Position numbers and translations under genes: made by a program. Below, one piece after another: positions 1 to 5,753 of a stretch of DNA of 7,663 bases. The stretch is from Treponema sp. (GTDB lineage Bacteria; Spirochaetota; Spirochaetia; Treponematales; Breznakiellaceae). How positions within the stretch are numbered: the first letter of the stretch is position 1; every line of letters starts with the position of its first letter. Below the pieces are notes generated by a model. The model worked only from the letters and a program-made list of their open reading frames with translations, ran no database searches and was not told where the DNA came from. The DNA is taken from assembly GCA_031273405.1 (NCBI GenBank), contig JAISRW010000161.1:1-7663 (forward strand), in the 5' to 3' direction.

Positions 1-509
1 GCGCCCCCGACGAGGCGCTCGAGGTTCGCCCTCACGGTGACCCTGGCCTTAACCTGGAGCTGGATGCCGTCTTTGGCAACCGCGTCAATCGTGGTCTTCC
101 CCTTGGTAGTGTCGGGGCAGTCGATGACCTTGGGGTTGACGCTGGTCTTTACCGCTTCCAGCACGTCCCGGCCGGCAAGGTCGATGGCGGCGGCCCGCTG
201 GAACGGCAGGGGTATGTTGGCCTTGTTGGCCGCCACCAGGGCGCGGCTTACCTTTAGTACGTCCCCCCTGGCGAGGAAGTGGGTTTCCAACTGGTCCGAA
301 TCCACCGGTATCCCCGCCTTGGTAAGCATGATCCGGGAATCGACGATGACCCCCGCGTTAACATGCCTCAGCCACATGCCGATAAGCTTCCCCATCCCCA
401 CATAGGCCCCCGAGAGCAGGGCCCTGAACCAGAGCCCGAAAAACCGGAAGAAGAGGATAAGAAAGACCAAAGCGATAAAACCGATTACTGCAAAAATAAG
501 CCACTCCAT
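1..509 (-). CDS. floA: Flotillin-like protein FloA, N-terminal part (cut by left window edge)
   Basis: This is the first 169 residues of a bacterial flotillin-like protein (FloA/YqfA family, about 330 residues in Bacillus), a membrane scaffold of ordered lipid microdomains. The start is ATG at 509, preceded by AGGAG at 516-520. Residues 4-21 form a hydrophobic N-terminal membrane hairpin or helix ([19 protein letters not shown]), followed by a second weakly hydrophobic stretch at about 27-48. Family signatures in the SPFH region are clear: [12 protein letters not shown] near 73-84, [18 protein letters not shown] at 103-120, SVNPKVI at 123-129 and [17 protein letters not shown] at 153-169. I recall nearly the same blocks in Bacillus FloA. 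The reading frame runs off the window with no stop, so the oligomerising C-terminal half is not visible. It follows nfeD by 28 bases, the usual nfeD-floA order. No frameshift or missing block is seen in the visible part. Confidence 0.93.
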   Translation of the reverse strand, partial: MEWLIFAVIGFIALVFLILFFRFFGLWFRALLSGAYVGMGKLIGMWLRHVNAGVIVDSRIMLTKAGIPVDSDQLETHFLARGDVLKVSRALVAANKANIPLPFQRAAAIDLAGRDVLEAVKTSVNPKVIDCPDTTKGKTTIDAVAKDGIQLQVKARVTVRANLERLVGG

Positions 510-515
510 TACTGT

Positions 516-520
516 CTCCT
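516..520 (-). promoter_or_regulatory. Shine-Dalgarno site of floA
   Basis: The minus strand reads AGGAGACAGTA directly before the ATG at 509, giving an AGGAG core with 6 bases of spacing. It fixes the floA start in the 28-base gap after nfeD. By contrast, nfeD itself has no such site. Confidence 0.75.
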
Positions 521-536
521 ATAAAATACAAGTTGA

Positions 537-542
537 ATTATA
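537..542 (-). promoter_or_regulatory. Possible internal promoter -10 box for floA
   Basis: A perfect TATAAT lies on the minus strand at 537-542 and overlaps the nfeD stop codon (TAA at 538-540). Transcription from it would begin near 530, leaving a leader of about 21 bases that contains the floA ribosome site. The expected -35 position (around 560-565, TAACCG) matches the consensus poorly and there is no TG extension. It may be chance in an AT-rich gap or a weak promoter that gives floA some independence from nfeD. Confidence 0.25.
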
Positions 543-2019
543 CCCGCTTTACGATAATCCGGTTACCCCGGACGTGGGTTACTATAATACCTTTTCCGCT
601 TTCGATAAAGGCGCCGTCGGCCTCAACGGAATACACCTTGCCGTCAAACACCGCCTTCCCCGAGGGCCGCAAAACCGAATCGGCCGTGCCAATCTTCCCG
701 GTCAGGGCGGCGTAATCCTCTTCGTCCTCAAAGCGGCCCCCGGCGGTTCCGGTGATCTGCGACGTGAGGGTGAACCGGTCGAAGATCTTCGTCTTGGGGC
801 CCAGGAGGGCGATCACCGCTATCCCCGCCACCGACAGGATGAGGGAAATGATAACCACCGCCACATTCCTCCCCATGAGGGTCCATTCCCAGTCGAAACG
901 GGGGATGACAAAATCCTGCATCGAAAAGACCAGGGAAAGGCCGATGAGGAGGAAGCCCGAAATGCCCACCACCCCGAAGCCGGGGATGACAAAGAGTTCC
1001 ACCGCCAGCAGAACCAGGCCGGCTAGAAAAAGCACAATCTCCAGGGAACCTACCCGGCCGAGCATCATGCCGGAGCCGAAGACCACCAGGAAGGAAACAA
1101 TCGCCGTCACCCCCGGGATGCCGAAGCCGGGGGTATGGATTTCGAGGAAGACCATCACCAGCCCCAAAAGGATGAGTATAACCTGGACAGGGCCGGAGGT
1201 GAGGAAGGAGATGAGCATATCGGCGGCGCCGGGAACGCTTTCGCCGAGATACCCGCCCGCGCCTATGGCCTCAAGGAGGGCTTCCCTGGTCTCCGCCAGC
1301 CCCGCGGCAAGGCCGTAGCGGTTGGCCTCCCCGGCGGTAAGGGAAAGGAGCTTCCCCGGCGGGGAAATCACCCTGACCCGCTCAACCCCTTCTCCGTCCG
1401 CCTCCCCGGCTTCAAGGGCCTCAAGATCCCCCAGGGTGAGGACCCTTGTCTCGCCGTTCTCCCGGGCTTCCCAGAGTTCCACGTCCAGGTCCACCATTGC
1501 CAGGGCTATGCCCACAGGGTGGCCGTTCCGCTCGGCTAGGGCCGCCATCTGGGACCGGACCGCCGACACGGTCTTTTCCCCCGCGGCGTCCATAACTCCC
1601 CCCGGCCCGGCCGTCACCGGCGCCGCCGCCCCCATGGAAGTCCCCGGGGCCATGTAAATATCGTTGCAGGAGAAGGCTATCAGGGCGCCGGCGGACCAGC
1701 TTACCCCCATGGAAGCTTCCCCGTTGTTCACCCAGGCAATGGTCCGGGCCTTCTTTACCGACATAATGGCCGACGTGATTTGCAGGGCCGAATCGACCCG
1801 GCCGCCGAAGGTGTCAATCTCAAAGACAATGTATTCCGCCCCGTCGTTTTGGGCCTTCCTGACCTCCCGCCGCACGAAAGCCGTCATAGAGGGCTCAATA
1901 TCCCCTTGGATGGGAATTATCCAGGCCTTGCCGGGAAGCGGAGCCTGGGCCGCCGCGCCGGGCAAGATCGTCAACAGGACAAGAAGAACACCGGCAACCC
2001 GGCAGGAAGAGGATTTCAT
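538..2019 (-). CDS. nfeD: NfeD family membrane serine protease (ClpP class), full length with NfeD C-terminal domain
   Basis: This 493-residue protein belongs to the long NfeD (1510-N/STOPP) family, which cleaves membrane-associated substrates and is usually paired with a flotillin or stomatin. A signal peptide covers about residues 1-25 (MKSSSCRVAG then a Leu-rich core ending in AAAQA). The ClpP-like protease domain spans about 30-255. Ser109 in SWSAGALIA is the likely nucleophile and Lys149 in GEKTV the likely general base; the 40-residue spacing is close to the Ser97/Lys138 pair of Pyrococcus PH1510. The motif MAPGTSMGAA at 123-132 is also typical. Membrane segments follow at about 276-294 (ending FLEIHTPGFGIPG), 304-320, 327-345, 350-367 and 386-406, then the soluble NfeD beta-barrel domain at about 438-493. 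I chose the ATG at 2019 because it gives a proper signal peptide; an in-frame TTG at 2055 adds 12 residues but lacks a ribosome site and lies in the promoter. No Shine-Dalgarno site precedes the ATG. Confidence 0.93.
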   Translation of the reverse strand: MKSSSCRVAGVLLVLLTILPGAAAQAPLPGKAWIIPIQGDIEPSMTAFVRREVRKAQNDGAEYIVFEIDTFGGRVDSALQITSAIMSVKKARTIAWVNNGEASMGVSWSAGALIAFSCNDIYMAPGTSMGAAAPVTAGPGGVMDAAGEKTVSAVRSQMAALAERNGHPVGIALAMVDLDVELWEARENGETRVLTLGDLEALEAGEADGEGVERVRVISPPGKLLSLTAGEANRYGLAAGLAETREALLEAIGAGGYLGESVPGAADMLISFLTSGPVQVILILLGLVMVFLEIHTPGFGIPGVTAIVSFLVVFGSGMMLGRVGSLEIVLFLAGLVLLAVELFVIPGFGVVGISGFLLIGLSLVFSMQDFVIPRFDWEWTLMGRNVAVVIISLILSVAGIAVIALLGPKTKIFDRFTLTSQITGTAGGRFEDEEDYAALTGKIGTADSVLRPSGKAVFDGKVYSVEADGAFIESGKGIIVTHVRGNRIIVKRV

Positions 2020-2026
2020 AGTATTT

Positions 2027-2055
2027 ATTATATACGATATACCGAAACAAGCCAA
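2027..2055 (-). promoter_or_regulatory. Sigma-70-type promoter of nfeD-floA, apparently leaderless
   Basis: On the minus strand a -35-like TTGGCT (2050-2055, four of six consensus bases) is followed after exactly 17 bases by a perfect TATAAT (2027-2032). The predicted transcription start, 6 to 8 bases downstream, is about 2019-2021, at or within two bases of the A of the nfeD ATG (2019). The mRNA would therefore have almost no leader, which fits the absence of a ribosome site. The promoter separates nfeD-floA from the efflux operon upstream. Confidence 0.6.
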
Positions 2056-2069
2056 CCGGCAGGAAGAGC

Positions 2070-2138
2070 AAAAAGGGTGGAGAGGGGAGAGGGGGGGGGC
2101 ACGAAACTTGCTCCTCCCTATACACGCTTCCCTCTCCC
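2070..2138 (-). terminator. Possible weak terminator of the efflux operon
   Basis: Downstream of the last efflux gene, the minus-strand transcript contains GGGAGAGGG (2130-2138) and its exact complement CCCTCTCCC (2085-2093), followed ten bases later by five U (2070-2074). The 36-base loop is long, and the gap between stem and U-run is larger than in a standard intrinsic terminator. Alternative pairing of AGGGAGGAG (2111-2119) with the same C-rich arm is possible. I see no better terminator between the two operons, so termination may be weak or factor-dependent. Confidence 0.25.
2075..2099 (+). repeat. Poly-G tract in a G-rich block upstream of the nfeD promoter
   Basis: The plus strand carries GGG at 2075-2077, GGGG at 2084-2087 and an uninterrupted run of nine G at 2091-2099, separated by short purine spacers. 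This satisfies a simple G-quadruplex pattern if the G9 run supplies two tracts. It lies on the template strand for nfeD, with the G9 run ending 35 bases upstream of the -35 element. Runs of this kind are also prone to length change by polymerase slippage. Whether it has any effect is not visible in the sequence. Confidence 0.5.
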
Positions 2139-2164
2139 TGTGTGGTCCGTGGGGCCCGTGGTTA

Positions 2165-2458
2165 TCATTCTTTCACGGGATCGGGCGGCAGGCCGAATAC
2201 CTTGATACCCTCGTCGGGGAAATGCTCTTTTACACCGGCCACCGCCCTGGCTATGCCCCGGGCTTCTTCTTCTTCGCACCAGACAACCAGGGCAAAGTTG
2301 TCCTCGGGCCAGACGGCGTCCCCCATGCGGGGGCCCGAGGAGCCGACCCCGAGGATGTTCGGGTATTTGGTATAATACTTCCCCACCCCTTCGTACTTGA
2401 AGGCTTCGAGTATGTTTTCTTCTACCGAATGATTGGCGATTATTTCTATGCGCATCAT
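2165..2458 (-). CDS. PII-like small protein coupled to an RND pump (PG0541-type transporter-associated protein)
   Basis: This 97-residue soluble protein has no signal peptide or membrane segment, so it should be cytoplasmic. The pattern fits a ferredoxin-like PII/CutA fold: beta1 MRIEIIANHS (2-10), helix VEENILEAFKYEGV (11-24), beta2 around YTKYPNILGVG (28-38), a short loop with SGPRMGDAVWPEDN (41-54), beta3 FALVVWCEEEE (55-65), helix ARGIARAVAGVKEHF (66-80) and beta4 GIKVFGLPPDP (83-93). The classical PII T-loop tyrosine region and nucleotide-binding signatures are not evident. Size, sequence character and position directly after an RND permease match what I remember as the PG0541 transporter-associated family of Bacteroidetes and spirochetes; a PII-like subgroup next to heavy-metal RND pumps is also known. 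Its ATG (2456-2458) overlaps the permease stop in ATGA, with GAGGAG eight bases upstream inside the permease gene, implying translational coupling. It ends in tandem stops TGA TAA. A regulatory role on the pump is inference. Confidence 0.8.
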   Translation of the reverse strand: MMRIEIIANHSVEENILEAFKYEGVGKYYTKYPNILGVGSSGPRMGDAVWPEDNFALVVWCEEEEARGIARAVAGVKEHFPDEGIKVFGLPPDPVKE

Positions 2459-5400
2459 AAGCCGGGCTCCTCGTTGTAGACATGTTCTTCCGCAGCCGCC
2501 GCCGCGCCCGTCTCTTCACGGGCCGCCGCCGCGGCCATGGCCTGCGCCTGCGCCGCCGCCTGCTTCCGGGTCAGCCCCGCCGCGATCCGTTCGCGCCGGG
2601 CCTCGGCCTTGGCAATCCTTTCATCGGAACGCCTGTTTACAATGTAATATATCGTGGGCATGAGGAAAAGGGTCATGAGGGTACCGAAGGAAAGGCCGCC
2701 CAGGACCGTCGTGCCTATGGGGCCGACCATTTCGGACCCTTCGCCGGGGAAGAAGGCCATGGGCACGAGCCCCAGGATGGTGGTGAGGGTGGTCATCAAT
2801 ATGGGCCGCAGGCGGTTACCGGCGGCTTCGACGCAGGCGTCGCGGAGGGAAAGGCCCCGCTTGCGGAGCAGGTTGGTGTAGTCCACCAGAACGATGCCGT
2901 TGTTGACGATAACCCCTACCAGTACCAGGAGCCCTACCGCGGTAAGGATATTGAAAGGATCGCCGAGGATCAAATATATGGCCACAATACCTATAAGCGA
3001 AAGGGGTATGGTAAAGATGACGATGAAGGGGTCCCGGAAGGATTCAAAGAGGCTGGCCATTACCCCGAAGACCAGGAATATGGCTACGACAATGATGAGC
3101 ACAAAATTCCGCATCATTTTCAGCATTTCCGAGTTGTCCCCGGCGTATTCGATAACCACGTCGTCTTCCGCGGGGATTTCCTCCGTGATAAGGCTGCGGA
3201 CCTCGTCCTCCAGGATGTTGATCTTGGTCCCCGGCTTGGCCCCGGCGGTGACGTGTATTACCCGGCTCTGGTTCTCCCGGTTTATGGTCAGGGGGCCCGT
3301 CCCTTCAACATAAGAAGCGAAATTGGACAGGGGAACCCGGCCGGCAAGCTGGCTGTTTATAAAGATGTGATCCAGGGCGGGCCGGGTGCTGCGATCCGCC
3401 TCGGCGAGGATCAGAATCACGTCGTAATCCTTGCCCCCGCTCTTGTACCTGGTGGCGGTAACGCCGTCCACCGCGGCCTTGATCTCGTTGCCCACCAGGG
3501 CGGCGCTGAGGCCCAGGGCGTACATCTTGTCCCGGTCCAGGGCGATTTCTATCTGGGGGAGCCCGTCTTTAAGATCCACGCTGGGCTCGGTCGCGTTGGA
3601 GACCTTCTCCCTGAGAAGGGCGGCAATTTTTTCCGCCATTGCTTTGCCTTTTACCAGATCGTCGGTGCGGAGGATAATGTCGATGGGGTTGCTGCTTCCC
3701 CCCATCATGCCGCCGCCGCCGCCAAAGGTAATGGAGACCCCGGGGAACTCGCTAAAATGGGTGCGCATCTTAGCTTTGATGTCGTCGGCGGAATCGATAC
3801 GCCGGTCGAATTCGGGCAGGTTGATCCTCAGGGAGCCTGAATTGCTGTTGCCCCCCTGGCCCATCATGCCGCCGCCGCCTGCGTTGAGGACTATGCGTTC
3901 ATAACCCCGGACTTCTCTCTTGACGATATCCTCGATGAGAGCGAGGGTTTCTTCGGTCTGCTTGAGGGGGGTCCCCATGGGCAGGGTGGCGTTAATCGTA
4001 ACCGAATCCTGGACCTGCTGGGGCATAAACACCCAGCCTATGACGGGGATGAAGGCCAAGCTCCCCACAAAAAGGATCGCCAGGAAGCTTATGACCAGAA
4101 TCTTGTGGCGCAGAACCCAGCCGACGGCCCGGCGGTAAATATTGTCCAAGCCGGCAAAGAACCGTTCAAAAGCCCGGTCAACAGGGGCGAGGAAGCTTCT
4201 CAGGGGCTTCTGCTTCCGGGTTACCAGGGGGAAGTAGTGGCTCGAAAGAACCGGCACCAGGAAGAGGGCCACAAAGAGGGAGGAGGCGAGGGAGATTACC
4301 ACCGTAAAGGCGAGGCCGGCGAACATCTCTCCCGCCATTTCCAGGAGGCCCTGGAACATAACCAGGGGCGCGAAGACGCAGATGGTGGTAAGGGTAGAAG
4401 CCGCGATGGCTGTGATCATCTCGGAGGTCCCCAGTACCGCGGCGGTGGTGAGCTTGGCCCCCTTTTCCCGGTAATGGTAAATATTCTCCAGGATGACGAT
4501 GGAATTGTCCACCAGCATCCCGACCCCCAGGATAAGGCCCGCCAGGGTCATCAGGTTGAGGGTAAGGCCGGCGAAATACATGAGCATGATGGTAACGATG
4601 ATGGATACCGGAATGCTTACGCCGATGATCAGCGTGGGCTTTATGGAACGGAGGAAAATGAAAAGTATGACTATCGCCAGAAAAGCCCCGGAAAAGGCGC
4701 TGGACCCCACCTGATTGATCGAATTCTCGATCTGATCGGTGGTATTAAAGAGTTCGGTGATTTTGATATCCTGGGGGATTTCCCGGCTCAGCCTTTCCAG
4801 GCGGGCCCTGAGGTCCTTGGCGGTTTGGACCGAATTCTTTCCGCTCTGCTTCTGAACCGTCATCATCACCGCGGACTGGCCGTTGACATAGACCGTGCTG
4901 GTCTCGTCCCGAAAGCCTTCATACACATTGGCCAGGTCCCGGAGATAAACCTGCCGGGGAGTGGTAACCGCGCCGTTCGCCGTGCCGCCGCCTTTATAGG
5001 AAATGACGGTGTTCCTGATTTGGTCCAGTGAGTCGTATTCTCCCATGGTGGTGAGGATATACGAAAGGCCGTCTTCGGTGATGGTTCCGGCGGCGGTCTG
5101 CATGTTTTGGGAGGCCAGCATCTGCTGTATCGAAGTGATGGTGAGGCCGTATGCCTCGAGCCGGGACTGGGGAATCTCCACCCTGACGATCTTCTCCCGG
5201 CCCCCGTTGACGCTGGCGGTGGCCACTCCGGGGGTCTGCTCGATACGGGGAACCAGGGTGTCTTCGGCAATTTCCCGCAGCTCTTCGGGAGAGCGGACTC
5301 CGGTCACCATGAGGCCCATGATGGGGATCATGGAGGGATCGAATTTAAAGATCATAGGCGTATCCGCCCCGGTGGGCATATAGTTCCTGATCCGTTCCAG

Positions 5401-5733
5401 GGAGTCCCGGACGGAATTCGAGGCGTCCGCCAGATCCGTCCCGTAGGTGAATTCCATGATCACCATACTGGAACCCTTGGAGGAGGTGGAATTCAACGTC
5501 TCCAGGCTGGATACGCTGGAAAGGGCGGCCTCAAGCACGCGGGTTACCGAACGCTCCACTTCTTCGGGCCCCGCGCCTGAGTAGGAGGTGTATACCACAA
5601 GATAGGGAGGGTTTATCTCGGGGAAGAGATCCAGGGGAAGGTTGATAAAGGCAAAGATCCCCAGCCCGATGAGGAGCAGGAAAATGATAAAAATGGTGGT
5701 CGGCCTGGATACAACGGCCTTTGCTACGCTCAT
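2455..5733 (-). CDS. AcrB-type RND efflux permease, inner membrane
   Basis: This 1092-residue protein is the inner-membrane motor of a tripartite efflux pump; AcrB itself has 1049 residues. The layout is complete: TM1 at about 12-32, first periplasmic loop 35-345, TM2-TM6 at about 347-497, TM7 at 545-565, second periplasmic loop 566-872, and TM8-TM12 at about 873-1031. Hallmarks are LPLDLFPEINPP (32-43), the TM4 motif GMLVDNSIVILENI (405-418) and RLRPILMTT (974-982). Relative to AcrB, Asp407 is kept (Asp409), Asp408 is Asn410, Lys940 is Asn (944/945 in VIVNNGIVLVDY), and Arg971 and Thr978 correspond to Arg974 and Thr981. Gly/Met-rich loops lie at 618-628 and 671-679. A highly charged, Ala-rich cytoplasmic tail follows residue 1034. 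ATG at 5733 has AAGGAG upstream. It follows the adaptor gene by 20 bases. Substrate cannot be told: drug, lipid and metal pumps all share these features, and the heavy-metal signature of CzcA/CusA is not seen in TM4. Confidence 0.95.
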   Translation of the reverse strand: MSVAKAVVSRPTTIFIIFLLLIGLGIFAFINLPLDLFPEINPPYLVVYTSYSGAGPEEVERSVTRVLEAALSSVSSLETLNSTSSKGSSMVIMEFTYGTDLADASNSVRDSLERIRNYMPTGADTPMIFKFDPSMIPIMGLMVTGVRSPEELREIAEDTLVPRIEQTPGVATASVNGGREKIVRVEIPQSRLEAYGLTITSIQQMLASQNMQTAAGTITEDGLSYILTTMGEYDSLDQIRNTVISYKGGGTANGAVTTPRQVYLRDLANVYEGFRDETSTVYVNGQSAVMMTVQKQSGKNSVQTAKDLRARLERLSREIPQDIKITELFNTTDQIENSINQVGSSAFSGAFLAIVILFIFLRSIKPTLIIGVSIPVSIIVTIMLMYFAGLTLNLMTLAGLILGVGMLVDNSIVILENIYHYREKGAKLTTAAVLGTSEMITAIAASTLTTICVFAPLVMFQGLLEMAGEMFAGLAFTVVISLASSLFVALFLVPVLSSHYFPLVTRKQKPLRSFLAPVDRAFERFFAGLDNIYRRAVGWVLRHKILVISFLAILFVGSLAFIPVIGWVFMPQQVQDSVTINATLPMGTPLKQTEETLALIEDIVKREVRGYERIVLNAGGGGMMGQGGNSNSGSLRINLPEFDRRIDSADDIKAKMRTHFSEFPGVSITFGGGGGMMGGSSNPIDIILRTDDLVKGKAMAEKIAALLREKVSNATEPSVDLKDGLPQIEIALDRDKMYALGLSAALVGNEIKAAVDGVTATRYKSGGKDYDVILILAEADRSTRPALDHIFINSQLAGRVPLSNFASYVEGTGPLTINRENQSRVIHVTAGAKPGTKINILEDEVRSLITEEIPAEDDVVIEYAGDNSEMLKMMRNFVLIIVVAIFLVFGVMASLFESFRDPFIVIFTIPLSLIGIVAIYLILGDPFNILTAVGLLVLVGVIVNNGIVLVDYTNLLRKRGLSLRDACVEAAGNRLRPILMTTLTTILGLVPMAFFPGEGSEMVGPIGTTVLGGLSFGTLMTLFLMPTIYYIVNRRSDERIAKAEARRERIAAGLTRKQAAAQAQAMAAAAAREETGAAAAAEEHVYNEEPGL
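2467..2472 (-). promoter_or_regulatory. Shine-Dalgarno site of the PII-like gene, inside the permease gene
   Basis: GAGGAG on the minus strand encodes the Glu-Glu pair at residues 1088-1089 of the permease and sits eight bases before the ATG at 2458. It supports that ATG rather than the adjacent second ATG (2455), and shows the small gene is initiated by ribosomes finishing the pump. Confidence 0.6.
3701..3879. repeat. 20-base direct repeat within the permease gene
   Basis: The same 20 bases (CCCATCATGCCGCCGCCGCC, plus strand) occur at 3701-3720 and 3860-3879, 159 bases apart, exactly 53 codons. On the coding strand they specify the two GGGGMMG segments of the permease (residues 619-625 and 672-678). 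The identity may reflect similar codon use for similar Gly/Met loops rather than duplication, since flanking sequences do not match. Confidence 0.7.
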
Positions 5734-5753
5734 ATTTTCTCCTTACGAAATTC

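Noticed and set aside
538..2019. SppA-type signal peptide peptidase
   Set aside because: Both are ClpP-fold Ser/Lys enzymes, but the Ser-Lys spacing, the C-terminal block of membrane helices with LEIHTPGFGIPG, the terminal beta-barrel domain and the floA partner identify NfeD.
2020..2055. Upstream TTG start adding 12 residues to NfeD
   Set aside because: The extra residues spoil the signal peptide start, no Shine-Dalgarno site precedes the TTG, and the TTG coincides with the -35 element of a better-supported promoter.
2147..2162. GC-rich CCGTGG...CCCGTGG element as a hairpin terminator
   Set aside because: The two copies are direct, not inverted, repeats around a GGGCCC core, and no U-run follows, so no useful stem forms.
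1664..2479. Plus-strand open frame crossing the nfeD start, the intergenic region and the PII-like gene
   Set aside because: It runs antisense through two convincing genes and a promoter region, and its translation shows no family features.
2482..3840. Open frame of 452 codons on the plus strand opposite the permease gene
   Set aside because: It is antisense to a clear AcrB-type gene, and its translation is low-complexity Gly/His/Asp/Glu-rich with no recognisable domain. This is typical of the shadow frame in GC-rich DNA.
4105..5031. Open frame of 308 codons on the plus strand opposite the permease gene
   Set aside because: Same reason: its composition (Gly/His/Asp/Glu-rich, no hydrophobic core) reflects the complement of the transmembrane-coding strand, and no ribosome site or family match is visible.
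2455..5733. Heavy-metal RND pump (CusA/CzcA class)
   Set aside because: The Met-rich loops hinted at this, but the TM4 motif (VDNSIVILENI) lacks the metal-class pattern of several charged residues, and the overall sequence is closer to the general AcrB-like class. The substrate is left open.
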